NCBI RefSeq assembly: GCF_018598175.1
Contig: NZ_JAHESE010000030.1
Coordinates: 32,590-96,589 of the forward strand
Reading direction: 5' to 3'
Source of the DNA: Dawidia cretensis
GTDB lineage: Bacteria; Bacteroidota; Bacteroidia; Cytophagales; Cyclobacteriaceae
DNA: 64,000 nt
Shown here piece after piece: positions 9,108-17,503 of this stretch (position 1 is the first letter of the stretch; each line of letters begins with the position of its first letter). Both the position numbers and the translations under genes were made by a program. The notes under the pieces were generated by a model. The model saw nothing but the letters and a program-made list of their open reading frames with translations. It ran no database searches and had not been told where the DNA came from.

Positions 9108-10079
9108 ATGACATCTATTCAGAAGATAGCCCTGGGCAACAACGGCCCCCTTGTATCCAAGCTCGGATTGGGCTGTATGCGCATGTCGCCCGTTTGGGGC
9201 GGGCCTGTGAGAGACGAAAATGAAAGTATTGCCACCATCCAGGCGGCGTTAGACAATGGCATTAACTTTTTGAATACCGGCGACTTCTACGGCAGCGGCC
9301 ACAACGAGCTGCTTGTCGGAAAAGCCATTAAGGGCAGACGGGACGACGCGTTTATAAGCGTTAAGTTCGGCGCCATTTTCTATGGCGCACAGTGGCTGGG
9401 ATTGGACCTACGCCCGATCGCTATTAAGAACTTTATCAACTACTCGTTGGTGCGTTTGGGGATCGACACGATTGATCTATACCAGCCGTGCCGACTGGAC
9501 AACAGTGTGCCCGTGGAAGATGTGATCGGCACGGTAGCCGACCTGATCAAAGAAGGGAAAGTGCGCTATCTGGGTGTTTCGGAAATCACTGCCGATCAAC
9601 TGCGCAAGGCCAATAGCGTTCACCCGGTGACGGCATTGGAAATAGGCTATTCGTTGGCCGATCGCCAGATTGAAAGCGATCTGCTTCCTACGGCGAAGGC
9701 GTTGGGTATCGGCGTGGTGGCGTTTGCCAATACGGCCGAAGGACTGCTCACGGGCGAAATGAAAGCGCCGCTCGCGGCGGATAGCTACCAAAATCACTTC
9801 CCGCGTTTTCAAGGGGAGAATCTGGTCAGGAACCTGGAGAAGGTGGAACGATTAAAGCAACTGGCAAAAGAAAAAGGATTCACACCGACGCAACTGGCCA
9901 TTGCCTGGGTGAATGCGCAAGGTGATCATATCATGCCTTTGGTCAGCATGAGCCGTCGATCGCGTCTGCCCGAAAACACGCAGGCGATGGAGATTACGTT
10001 CACGCCTGATGAGCTGAATGCGCTTAATACTCATTTCGCTCCGGGGGCGATACTGGGCGGTACGTATTTGCAACGGTAA
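9108..10079 (+). CDS. Aldo/keto reductase with altered catalytic tetrad
   Basis: A 323-aa TIM-barrel NADP-dependent reductase of the YakC/pyridoxal-reductase-like group (GLGCMRMS, GDFYGSGHNELLVGKAI, SRRSRLPENTQA). Of the usual Asp-Tyr-Lys-His tetrad, Tyr61 and Lys86 are present. The Asp position reads Asn56 (LNTGDFYG rather than LDTGDFYG). The His position reads Cys128 (YQPCRLD). Loss of the His is familiar in this subfamily (often YQPARLD), but the Asn is less usual. I start at MTSIQKIALG, where the family begins; upstream Met codons at 9084 and 9039 are alternatives. The substrate is unknown. Confidence 0.85.
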   Translation: MTSIQKIALGNNGPLVSKLGLGCMRMSPVWGGPVRDENESIATIQAALDNGINFLNTGDFYGSGHNELLVGKAIKGRRDDAFISVKFGAIFYGAQWLGLDLRPIAIKNFINYSLVRLGIDTIDLYQPCRLDNSVPVEDVIGTVADLIKEGKVRYLGVSEITADQLRKANSVHPVTALEIGYSLADRQIESDLLPTAKALGIGVVAFANTAEGLLTGEMKAPLAADSYQNHFPRFQGENLVRNLEKVERLKQLAKEKGFTPTQLAIAWVNAQGDHIMPLVSMSRRSRLPENTQAMEITFTPDELNALNTHFAPGAILGGTYLQR

Positions 10080-10126
10080 CGGGCGGGGGTCATTCCCCTT
10101 ACCTTTTGTTTTATAACTTTACCTTT

Positions 10127-10945
10127 ATGACTAATCCAGCTGAAATAATCCCCGGGGTCATTTTCTACACCTATCTCTCCACCGAGCGAAAAGCCAGAGT
10201 AGGCTTCCTGGCGCACAATACGCTGGTGTTACAGGTATCGGGGCATTTTACATTGGAAACTTCTGTGCAGAAAATCACCATGAGCAAGGGTGAAATGTTG
10301 TTGATTGGAAAGAATCAACTCGGACAAATTACCAAGACGCCTCTACCCGGCGAGGATTATGAGACGATCATCATTTCGTTGCAAGAGGATTTGCTCAGGA
10401 CGATTGCGCTGGAGGAGCGCATCGAGGTGTTACCGAAATACGTCGGGCCACCGAACGTGCTCATTCCGGCAAATGATTTTCTGAGAGGATATTTTCAATC
10501 TGTCATGCCGTATGTCCGCAATCCAACAGAAACAATCACGAATGAAATAGGCCTTTTGAAGGTGAAGGAAGCCGTGAAGCTACTGCTGCATGCCATGCCC
10601 CGGCTCGGTAGCTTGTTGTTTGATTTTTCCGAGCCTTACAAGATCGACCTGGAAAAATTCATGATCAGCCATTTTCATTATAACATTCCGGTTACAGAAT
10701 TTGCGGAATTAACGGGTAGAAGTCTGGCGGGGTTTAAGCGTGATTTTCAAAAGACATTCGGAATGGCGCCGAGGCAGTGGCTGCAAGAAAAACGGCTGAC
10801 GGAGGCTCGCGCATTGATCGAAAAACAAAAGAAGCCTTCTGAAATATATCTTGATTTAGGGTTCGAAAGCCTCTCTCATTTTTCAAATTCTTTTAAGAAT
10901 AAATTTGGCAAGGCACCGAGCGAATGGTCCTTGCGTCGTGTGTGA
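10127..10945 (+). CDS. AraC family transcriptional regulator
   Basis: A 272-aa regulator. The N-terminal half is a small-beta sensing domain (LVLQVSGHFTLETS). The C-terminus holds two HTH motifs (EFAELTGRSLAGFKRDFQKT; SEIYLDLGFESLSHFSNSFK) and ends KFGKAPSEW. It resembles the ExsA-like AraC proteins of Bacteroidota. It starts 47 bp after the aldo/keto reductase gene on the same strand and may regulate it. A start 7 codons earlier (10106) is possible. Confidence 0.82.
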   Translation: MTNPAEIIPGVIFYTYLSTERKARVGFLAHNTLVLQVSGHFTLETSVQKITMSKGEMLLIGKNQLGQITKTPLPGEDYETIIISLQEDLLRTIALEERIEVLPKYVGPPNVLIPANDFLRGYFQSVMPYVRNPTETITNEIGLLKVKEAVKLLLHAMPRLGSLLFDFSEPYKIDLEKFMISHFHYNIPVTEFAELTGRSLAGFKRDFQKTFGMAPRQWLQEKRLTEARALIEKQKKPSEIYLDLGFESLSHFSNSFKNKFGKAPSEWSLRRV

Positions 10946-11057
10946 TCTGCGGTGTATTGGCTACCTGCTTGAAAAACCTTACCTTGTTACCACCAGCACG
11001 CAATGGCGCCTACGTTGGGAACCCCGGCGTGTTGGCATCATAACATAGGTTATATAC

Positions 11058-12215
11058 ATGAAAAAATGGTTTTTCGTTGTCCTTATCGTGCAAGTGCTTT
11101 CGCAAGCCTCGGGACAAAATCTTTTTGTTGCCAAGGCGAAAAAGAAAGCATATGGTTTTATAGACCCAGCGGGCAACTGGGTAGTTTCGGCGACTTTCGA
11201 AGACGCCGAGGCCTTTAGTAACGGGTACGCCCGGGTGAAAAAAGCCGGCCACTGGAGCTATATCGACAAAGATGCGAAGCTCGTTACCGGTTTCCGGTTC
11301 GACAAAGTCTACAATTTCGATGGCGAGGTGGCGCGGGTGGGTATTGCCGACGAGCAGGACCGCCTGTCCTACGGATTGATCGATGTGACTGGCCAATGGG
11401 TCAAAAAAAACGAGTTCGATGAGATTGGAGAATTTTCCGATAACGGCCTGGCCCTCGCGCAAGCGCACAACGGTGACTGGGGCTTTATCGATAAGAAAGG
11501 GCAATGGGTCATTCAGCCAACGTTCGGCGGCTTGCACGAATTTCATGGCGGGCTGGCTATGGCGCGCTCCAAAGGCAAATGGGGCTATATCGACAAAACG
11601 GGTACCTGGGTTATCCCCGCTATTTACAACCACGCCACTAGCTTCCAGGAAGGTATCGCATCGATCCGAACAAACGGCGGGCGCTGGATTTTGATTGACA
11701 TGCAGGGTAAGCCAGTGGGCTCGTTGGTATTTGATGTCGTAAAACCTTTTTCCGACAGTGTTACCGTTGCGCGTGTTTCCGGGGCCTGGGGTGTCGTCGA
11801 CCGGCACGGGCGGTGGCTGGTAAAACCAAAGTTTGACTACCTCGGCTCCTTTGTCGATGGCCTATGCCGCACCCGCCTGAAACGTTTCTATTGGGGCACG
11901 ATCGACAAGGCCGGCAAGTGGGTCATCCAACCCGACTTTGAAAACGTACTGCAGTTTTCCGAAGGGATATGTCGAATAAAGAAAGGTACGCTTTGGGGGT
12001 ATATGGAACATACGGGAAACTGGATCGTAGAACCGAAATTCCAGTCGGCCGGGAAGTTTCATAATGGTTATGCCATCGTCAAGATAAATGGCAATTGGGG
12101 CATTATCGATAAAACCGGAAAGTTTACGCTCGAGCCCACATTTGATAAAATCAGGCCACAAGCCGACGACGACGAGACGGCAGAAGGAGAAGAAGCAGAA
12201 ATGAATGATGAGTAG
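11058..12215 (+). CDS. Secreted WG-repeat protein
   Basis: A 385-aa protein with a signal peptide (ends QASGQ, about residue 20). The rest is roughly nine to ten WG repeats of about 35-40 residues, each with a core like WGFIDKKGQWVIQPTF, covering residues 30-370. The tail is acidic (DDDETAEGEEAEMNDE). WG repeats probably form a beta-solenoid or propeller that binds partners. No enzyme domain is present. Similar proteins are abundant in Bacteroidota and remain functionally unknown. The gene appears to stand alone between two AraC genes. Confidence 0.85.
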   Translation: MKKWFFVVLIVQVLSQASGQNLFVAKAKKKAYGFIDPAGNWVVSATFEDAEAFSNGYARVKKAGHWSYIDKDAKLVTGFRFDKVYNFDGEVARVGIADEQDRLSYGLIDVTGQWVKKNEFDEIGEFSDNGLALAQAHNGDWGFIDKKGQWVIQPTFGGLHEFHGGLAMARSKGKWGYIDKTGTWVIPAIYNHATSFQEGIASIRTNGGRWILIDMQGKPVGSLVFDVVKPFSDSVTVARVSGAWGVVDRHGRWLVKPKFDYLGSFVDGLCRTRLKRFYWGTIDKAGKWVIQPDFENVLQFSEGICRIKKGTLWGYMEHTGNWIVEPKFQSAGKFHNGYAIVKINGNWGIIDKTGKFTLEPTFDKIRPQADDDETAEGEEAEMNDE

Positions 12216-12274
12216 TTCCACTGCTATACGCTTGGTTTGAAGTGGTTCGTACTCCAATAAACGCTGTCCATTAA

Positions 12275-13096
12275 ATGAACTATCAAACCTTTCAACCCTG
12301 CCCGGATTTAAAGTCGCTGGTAAAATGCTACTGGACTTTAGAAGTCTCTGCTGACAGCGATGCTGAGAAACAACGGATTGTTCCGGATGGTTGTATTGAA
12401 ATGGCATTTATCCTCGGAGACGACATCAAACGGTTCACGTCTGGGGATAATTTTATCCTTCAACCGCGTGCTATGGTGCTCGGACAAACGACTGAGCCTT
12501 TTTATATTCAGCCCACCGGATATGTGAACACCTTTGCCGTTCGCTTTTATCCTTACGGTTTTGCGAATTTTGTAAGCACTCCCCTCAAAAATTTGGCAAA
12601 CAAAGAAACACCGATTGAAGATCTGTTTGGAGAAGCTCATTCAAAAGAGCTAGCGCAAAAAATCATTCCCGCACGCCATGCTCAACAGCGAATTGAGATC
12701 ATTGAAGAATTCCTTTTGAGCAAGCTCAACGAAAAAGCAACCCTTGATAACATCGTAAAAACAACAGTTGAAACACTTCTGTCAACCAACGGGAGCTCAT
12801 CGATCAGCGCTATTCTGAAAGAGGACTTGTCGAAAAGAAGACAACTGGAACGGAAGTTTTTAAAACAAATTGGCATTAGTCCCAAGCAATTAGGGAAAGT
12901 CATCCGGTTGCAAGCGGCATTAAAAATGTTATTGAGTCAACAGACCGAAACGTTAACCAGCATTGCTTATGAGAGCGAATATTACGACCAGGCTCACTTC
13001 ATAAAAGATTTCAAGGAGTTTACGGGGACTAATCCAAGGGATTTCCTGGAAGACAGACAGCTGTTGCTCTCGGCCCTTTTTTACTCGGAGGGATAG
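12275..13096 (+). CDS. AraC family regulator with DUF6597-type sensor domain
   Basis: A 273-aa regulator. The N-terminus follows the DUF6597 pattern (YQTFQPCPDLKSLVKCYWTL, then PDGCIEMAFILGD and GYVNTFAVRFYPYGFANF). The C-terminal HTH pair is visible (KQIGISPKQLGKVIRLQAAL; SIAYESEYYDQAHFIKDFKE) and ends FTGTNPRDFLE. It converges on the VOC gene with an 8-bp gap. Regulators of this type typically sense small organic compounds, but none can be named here. Confidence 0.82.
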   Translation: MNYQTFQPCPDLKSLVKCYWTLEVSADSDAEKQRIVPDGCIEMAFILGDDIKRFTSGDNFILQPRAMVLGQTTEPFYIQPTGYVNTFAVRFYPYGFANFVSTPLKNLANKETPIEDLFGEAHSKELAQKIIPARHAQQRIEIIEEFLLSKLNEKATLDNIVKTTVETLLSTNGSSSISAILKEDLSKRRQLERKFLKQIGISPKQLGKVIRLQAALKMLLSQQTETLTSIAYESEYYDQAHFIKDFKEFTGTNPRDFLEDRQLLLSALFYSEG

Positions 13097-13104
13097 ACGT
13101 TGTA

Positions 13105-13473
13105 TTAATTGCTGGAGTGGAGTCCCAGCTTGTTTCCTTCAGAATCGATTAAAAGTGCGAAGTAGCCCATTTCAGGACTGATCTGGGTTTTCGGAACGAT
13201 TATTTGACCGCCATTCTTTTCTACTTTGTCCAGTGTTGGTTGTAAATCGCTTCCTGCGTTTAGATATACAACCACTCCGCCCGTGGTGGTTTTGTAGTCG
13301 TTGCCTTTTGCCAATACGACGCTTACCGTTTTACCATCGCTTGGCAACACTCCCATTTGTGTTTCACCCATGTTGACCTCTTCAATTGTAACACCTAGAA
13401 TTGTCTGATAAAATTTTACTGATCTTGAGAAATCCGTTACCGGAATTTCGATAATTGAAACCAGGTTTTTCAT
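13105..13473 (-). CDS. VOC family (glyoxalase/bleomycin-resistance-like) protein
   Basis: A 122-aa single VOC domain. It shows VSIIEIPVTDFSRSVKFYQT at the start, the beta-alpha-beta-beta-beta layout, and LLIDSEGNKLGLHS at the end. The terminal metal-site Glu of glyoxalase I is not in its classic position, so a binding or dioxygenase-like role is as likely as lyase activity. Its ATG overlaps the stop of a 39-codon reading frame with a lipoprotein leader (13470-13589). Related Bacteroidota VOC proteins are often exported lipoproteins, so the two may be halves of one gene. Confidence 0.8.
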   Translation of the reverse strand: MKNLVSIIEIPVTDFSRSVKFYQTILGVTIEEVNMGETQMGVLPSDGKTVSVVLAKGNDYKTTTGGVVVYLNAGSDLQPTLDKVEKNGGQIIVPKTQISPEMGYFALLIDSEGNKLGLHSSN

Positions 13474-13589
13474 AGTATTCGATTTTTGATTTTGAGTTTT
13501 GTTCGCTTCTTCTTGTCCGTCCTATTATTCGAACAAGTCAAAAAGCCAATGGCAAGGAGCATTATCACGCTCACAGTAATTGTTCGCAT
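13470..13589 (-). CDS. Short lipoprotein leader ORF overlapping the VOC gene
   Basis: A 39-aa frame, MRTITVSVIMLLAIGFLTCS followed by a Lys/Arg-rich tail. The hydrophobic core and LTC lipobox are a clear lipoprotein signal peptide. Its TGA overlaps the ATG of the VOC gene (ATGA). Two readings are possible. It may be a translationally coupled leader. More likely, I think, a single-base indel has separated the signal peptide from the VOC domain. It is too short to have a function of its own. Confidence 0.5.
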   Translation of the reverse strand: MRTITVSVIMLLAIGFLTCSNNRTDKKKRTKLKIKNRIL

Positions 13590-13773
13590 TTTTTACCACT
13601 TTGTTGCAGCTGTAAAATTAAAATGTCTATAACCTGGGGAATTGTAAAAATGCGACACACCTGCAGATAGTCGCAAACTGTCTGGATTTTTGGCGCAAAT
13701 GCCCTAGGGGTAAAAAACCGGTTCACTTTACTTTTGTACACCTAACGCAACGGGCGTATCCGGAAACTAAAAA

Positions 13774-14460
13774 CTACATTTTCCTCCAGAGCGCTTCCAC
13801 TTCCTTATCCATCAGATATTTTTCTAAAAATCTATTAAACCAATCTTTCTTATTTATTGGATTGAATGCCATCTCAATAAGAATTGAATTAATCAAGGTT
13901 TGCTGAAATGTTGCCGGCATATACCGCTCCCTATAGGAATACATCTCCCGTTTATTGACATAGGCCGCTAAGAATTCTTTAAACTCAGGAAGCGTCATAG
14001 TTTCCATGTTTTGTTTTTTATTTAGTAGCTGTAAGTAGTCTTTATGATAAAAGACATTCCCAAATAATCTCGTGGTATCGCTGGCATTAAGATCTATTAA
14101 TTTATCAACTTCTTTAGACACCATTGTAATTCCATTTACCGCCAACTCCACAGAGATACCGTCACGAATATTAAAAAAAGTCATCGCCCGGTATCGTACT
14201 GCATCCACCGATGTATCATCAGGGACAATAAGAATCCGCTTATCATGAACTTCGTATATTCCAAAATGTTTTATACCTGTTCGCTCGGATCCCTTTGAAT
14301 CGCCTCCCGGAACAAGAATTCTCGCTTTAATGGAATCCTCATGTATCACCAATTCTGCTAAATTTTCATCGTCGATCGCGTACCACTCTCCTATCAAATT
14401 TTGAGTTTTCGCTTCGATCGCCAAGGTGAGAACTAACGTAATTAACCCTATCTTTTTCAT
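13774..14460 (-). CDS. Secreted protein of unknown function
   Basis: A 228-aa protein with a signal peptide (MKKIGLITLVLTLAIEAKTQ). The N-terminal half looks like a lipocalin/DUF-type beta-rich domain (LIGEWYAIDDENLAELVIHE, FGIYEVHDKRILIVPDD). The C-terminal half is helical, with many aromatic and basic residues. I do not recognise a family. GC is lower than in the surrounding genes. It stands alone, transcribed toward the VOC gene. Confidence 0.6.
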   Translation of the reverse strand: MKKIGLITLVLTLAIEAKTQNLIGEWYAIDDENLAELVIHEDSIKARILVPGGDSKGSERTGIKHFGIYEVHDKRILIVPDDTSVDAVRYRAMTFFNIRDGISVELAVNGITMVSKEVDKLIDLNASDTTRLFGNVFYHKDYLQLLNKKQNMETMTLPEFKEFLAAYVNKREMYSYRERYMPATFQQTLINSILIEMAFNPINKKDWFNRFLEKYLMDKEVEALWRKM

Positions 14461-14529
14461 GAATCTTGTATCAACCTATTGAACTGCAATTTCCTCTGCC
14501 ACATAAAGCTTAACGCCTCTCTCTACCCA

Positions 14530-15300
14530 TCACTTGAGAATAATCCATGCCGGCGCATGATCACTAGCCTTGTCCCAGCCCCTTACGGCGGTATCTACGC
14601 CAGCTTTACGAAGCCTGGGTACCAAATGCGGGCTTAAGAGGAAATGATCCAGCCTAAGGCCGGCATTGCGCCCCCAGGCGTTGTAAAGATAATCCCAGAA
14701 GGTGTAGATCCTTTCTTCCGGGTGCAGGTGACGGGCCGCGTCTACCCACCCTTGTTTCAGCAGGCGGGCGTATGCAGCCCGGGCTTCTTTACGGAATAGG
14801 GCGTTGTTGAGATACTTCTCCGGTTTGTAGACATCCAGCGCTGTCGGCATCACATTAAAATCCCCTATCAGCGCGACGGGTACGTCGTGTGCCAGCAGTT
14901 TCTTGGTGCGTGCCGAAAGTCGTTTCATCCATTTGAGCTTGTGGTCGAATTTTGGTCCTGGGTACGGGTTGCCGTTGGGCAGATAAAGGCATGCGATCAC
15001 CATTTTGCCAACGATCGCCTCTATATAGCGGCTGTGTTCGTCCGTTGCGTCACCGGGCAAAGCCCGGCCCAGCTCCTGAATGGGTAGTTTCCGCGAAAGA
15101 ATGGCGACGCCATTCCAGGATTTTTGTCCATGCCAGATGGCCTGATAGCCCGCCGCCGCGATGGCTGCTATGGGAAATTGACCGTCGATCGTCTTTAGCT
15201 CCTGCAGGCATACAACGTCTGGTTTTGCTTCACGCAGCCAGCGCAGCAGCACCGGCAGCCTGCTGTTGATTCCGTTGATGTTATAAGTGGCAATCTTCAT
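14530..15300 (-). CDS. xth: Exodeoxyribonuclease III / AP endonuclease
   Basis: A 256-aa Mg-dependent exonuclease-endonuclease-phosphatase enzyme. It removes nucleotides from 3' ends and cuts DNA at abasic sites in base-excision repair. The signature is intact: KIATYNINGINSRLPVLLRW, LQELKT with the metal-binding Glu, WNGVAILSR, GDFNVMPTALDVY, RLDHFLLS and the terminal catalytic SDHAPAW. The start is the ATG just before KIATYN, where the family begins. Length is typical. It is transcribed divergently from blaI. Confidence 0.95.
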   Translation of the reverse strand: MKIATYNINGINSRLPVLLRWLREAKPDVVCLQELKTIDGQFPIAAIAAAGYQAIWHGQKSWNGVAILSRKLPIQELGRALPGDATDEHSRYIEAIVGKMVIACLYLPNGNPYPGPKFDHKLKWMKRLSARTKKLLAHDVPVALIGDFNVMPTALDVYKPEKYLNNALFRKEARAAYARLLKQGWVDAARHLHPEERIYTFWDYLYNAWGRNAGLRLDHFLLSPHLVPRLRKAGVDTAVRGWDKASDHAPAWIILK

Positions 15301-15407
15301 TATTCAAAGCGCTGCTCTAAAAATAATGAGCCGCTGTGTAGAAATGCTACCGCCCCACCAAAAGTTTATGGCCTTCTGCCCTGTTTTATAGCGGCCGAAG
15401 AAATAAA

Positions 15408-15445
15408 CTACTAAGAAAATAGTAGATCTACTAATTATTTAGTAG
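15408..15445. promoter_or_regulatory. Twin BlaI-type operator
   Basis: Two perfect inverted repeats stand side by side, CTACTA-N6-TAGTAG at 15408-15425 and at 15428-15445, with centres exactly 20 bp apart (two helical turns). TACTA-type half-sites are those bound by BlaI/MecI repressors. A -7-like box TAGTTTTG (15443-15450) overlaps the last arm, so bound repressor would block transcription of blaI-blaR1, which starts at 15474. The xth gene lies on the other side. Confidence 0.85.
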
Positions 15446-15473
15446 TTTTGAATACATCAACAAAAAGAGCGCT

Positions 15474-15854
15474 ATGGATTTGAATCTTACCAAAGCGGAG
15501 GAAAAGGCTATGAAGATCCTTTGGTCGATCGAAAGGGGCTTGCTCCGGGATATTGTCAACGAATATGAAGACCCCAAGCCGGCTTATACTACGGTGGCAA
15601 CCATATTCAAAATTCTGGAAAAGAAAGGGTTTGTGGGAAGAACGCCGGTCGCGAATTCTCATGAATATTATCCGCTGGTGGCACGAAAGGATTATACTAC
15701 CCAGTCGGTGAAATCTCTGGTGGAGAATTATTTTTCGAGCTCATTCAAGAATATGGTGTCGGAGTTCAGCAGTGCGGAAAACCTCAGCACGAAAGATATG
15801 CAGGAGCTCATGGAGCATTTTCGGAAACAGATCGAACAAAAAAAGAAAAAGTGA
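15474..15854 (+). CDS. BlaI/MecI/CopY family repressor
   Basis: A 126-aa winged-helix repressor: LTKAEEKAMKILWSIERG, then AYTTVATIFKILEKKGFVGR as the recognition region, and a helical dimerisation C-terminus ending in a run of lysines. BlaI-type repressors dimerise on TACTA operators and are inactivated by the partner M56 sensor. A perfect twin operator lies just upstream, and the sensor gene overlaps its stop codon by one base (TGATG). The pair is therefore a self-contained regulatory unit. Whether it controls beta-lactam response is doubtful: no beta-lactamase is nearby. Confidence 0.92.
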   Translation: MDLNLTKAEEKAMKILWSIERGLLRDIVNEYEDPKPAYTTVATIFKILEKKGFVGRTPVANSHEYYPLVARKDYTTQSVKSLVENYFSSSFKNMVSEFSSAENLSTKDMQELMEHFRKQIEQKKKK

Positions 15855-17101
15855 TGGAAAGTTATTTATTGAAGTCCGGCTTTTCATTGATCGCGCTCTA
15901 TGCTTTGTACAGGGTGATGCTTCGGTATGAGCTCAATCACCAGCTGAACAGGTTTGCTGGCCTGGCATGTATACTTTTCTCAATCGCCGTTCCTTTCATA
16001 CAATTCAAACATGTTTCGCAAGCGGGTCGGTTTCCGGGTGTGTTCTCCGTGGTGACCAGCCGTACAGCCGATTTTCGGGAAACTGTTTCGTCTGCATTAT
16101 CCGCGAGCACCATCGATATTGTTTTAGCTCTGTATATAGTGGGAGCAGCTGTGTGCTTATTCCGTTGTGTCTTCGGGCTGACGACTTTACTGAGGATTTA
16201 TATCCATTCGCCCAGGCGGCGCCAGTGGGGATTTACCGTTGTCGGCCTCAGCCGGCAGGTATCTCCGTTTACTTTTTTCAACGTGTTGTTTGTCGGGAAA
16301 GAGAGTATGGATGATTCTGAACGGGAGACGATGCTGTTGCATGAGCGCGTTCATCGCGATCAGTATCATTCTGTCGATAACATATTCCTGGAGGCTGTTG
16401 CTGTTATGTTTTGGTTCAATCCTGTGGTGTGGCTGTTCAGGAGGGAGATCAAAGCGGAGCATGAGTATTACGCGGATGCGCGCGTGCTGGAAAATGGGAT
16501 CGACCGGGAGGATTATCAGCACATATTGTTTAAGGCCAGAACGGGGGTATCTATAGATTTCGGCAATTATTTGAGTAGTAAAACAAGTTTAATTAAACGA
16601 TTTAATATGATGACAAAAACAAGAACAAAATCCCAACACAGCTATTGGAGAGTTTCTCTTTATGTTGCGTTGATGTCTGTGATCGTATTCCTCGGCGCTT
16701 TTTCGGCCCGCAGGGAAGAGCCGCAATTCGACAAGATCGCCACGTACGAACAAGGCGAAGCGGCGATGTATCAAATCCTTACCAAGCGGATCATGTATCC
16801 CGCCTCTGCCCGCCACGAAAATCGTTCGGGTTTAGTACGGGTCTCTTTCACGGTTAATGAAAAGGGTCATGTCGAGCACATCAAAGCGGAGACGCGAAAG
16901 GATGGATATTTGCTGAAGGAAATGGTTGTCGTGGGCTATTACCAAACTTCTGAAGAAGCAAAAGGAATCGATGATGCGCTGAAGGCGGCGGCGGTTCAGG
17001 CTGTTGAAGGCCTGGGTGAATTTATTCCTGCACAGAAAGATGGCAAACCCGTCAGCTGTGTTTTGACGCTTCCCATTAAGTTTACTTTAGAGAAGGCATA
17101 A
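15854..17101 (+). CDS. BlaR1-like M56 metallopeptidase sensor with TonB-like C-terminus
   Basis: A 415-aa membrane protein. Three or four transmembrane segments occupy residues 5-115. The cytoplasmic M56 peptidase has the zinc motif HERVH (His163, Glu164, His167) and the later EIKAEHEYYADARVL. A last membrane span lies near 265-285. The outer part, about 300-415, is a TonB-C-like domain (MYPASARHENRSGLVRVSFT) instead of a penicillin-binding sensor. This layout is common in Bacteroidota. It probably senses envelope state and cleaves BlaI. The ATG at 15854 overlaps the blaI stop; a GTG one codon earlier is less likely. Confidence 0.88.
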   Translation: MESYLLKSGFSLIALYALYRVMLRYELNHQLNRFAGLACILFSIAVPFIQFKHVSQAGRFPGVFSVVTSRTADFRETVSSALSASTIDIVLALYIVGAAVCLFRCVFGLTTLLRIYIHSPRRRQWGFTVVGLSRQVSPFTFFNVLFVGKESMDDSERETMLLHERVHRDQYHSVDNIFLEAVAVMFWFNPVVWLFRREIKAEHEYYADARVLENGIDREDYQHILFKARTGVSIDFGNYLSSKTSLIKRFNMMTKTRTKSQHSYWRVSLYVALMSVIVFLGAFSARREEPQFDKIATYEQGEAAMYQILTKRIMYPASARHENRSGLVRVSFTVNEKGHVEHIKAETRKDGYLLKEMVVVGYYQTSEEAKGIDDALKAAAVQAVEGLGEFIPAQKDGKPVSCVLTLPIKFTLEKA

Positions 17102-17164
17102 ACGGATAGCGCCGGGTGAAGCCCGGACGTAGACCTGTATAGTGGCAGCATTGAAGACAGAAAA

Positions 17165-17200
17165 AGCGGATAACCCATATTTACGCCTGGGTTATCCGCT
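17165..17200 (-). terminator. Intrinsic terminator
   Basis: A perfect 12-bp stem, AGCGGATAACCC (17165-17176) with GGGTTATCCGCT (17189-17200). On the reverse strand it is followed by a T-run, so it best ends leftward transcription from the decayed reverse-strand gene at 17212. It may also stop blaR1 transcription. Confidence 0.65.
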
Positions 17201-17211
17201 GCAGTTGATCG

Positions 17212-17358
17212 TCATTTGTTCTTTATGATCAGGTCCAACAGCACCTGTTTCCGCTCCCGCGCAATCGGCAATGGAGTATCATGGACCATCACGGTAAGGC
17301 CGTCGATCGCGGATATACCGTTTTTGTATGAGGTACGATCGGTGATCTTTGTCAGAAG
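17212..17358 (-). pseudogene. 3' fragment of an unidentified reverse-strand gene
   Basis: About 48 codons read well as protein (KITDRTSYKNGISAIDGL, then VMVHDTPLPIARERKQVLLD, ending LIIKNK and TGA). A good terminator follows on the same strand. Upstream the frame turns into implausible sequence that overlaps a forward-strand fragment. A second piece of similar quality lies at 17485-17634. I do not recognise the family. It is most likely the surviving tail of a disrupted gene. Confidence 0.4.
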
Positions 17359-17503
17359 CATTACGCCCAACCTCAAAGTAGGTGCCGGCCTGGCATTCGA
17401 TAATACGTTTGGATTTCCCATGGTTTATCCGGGGCTTCTCGTAGACTGGGCCATCGACGGTAAAGGAGGAAAGTACTTCGCCCGGCTAAACTCCAACGAG
17501 ATC
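17354..17503 (+). pseudogene. Fragment of a DUF6268-like outer-membrane protein
   Basis: In the forward frame, residues such as SITPNLKVGAGLAFDNTFGF followed by PMVYPGLLVDW look like an internal strand-turn-strand piece of DUF6268 outer-membrane beta-barrels. No start, signal peptide or remaining strands are present, so this is a fragment. It sits between two reverse-strand fragments, suggesting rearrangement. Confidence 0.45.

Noticed and set aside
13729-13736. TACTTTTG, a -7-like box on the forward strand
   Set aside because: There is no forward gene downstream; the next gene is on the other strand. Probably chance or the relic of a lost gene.
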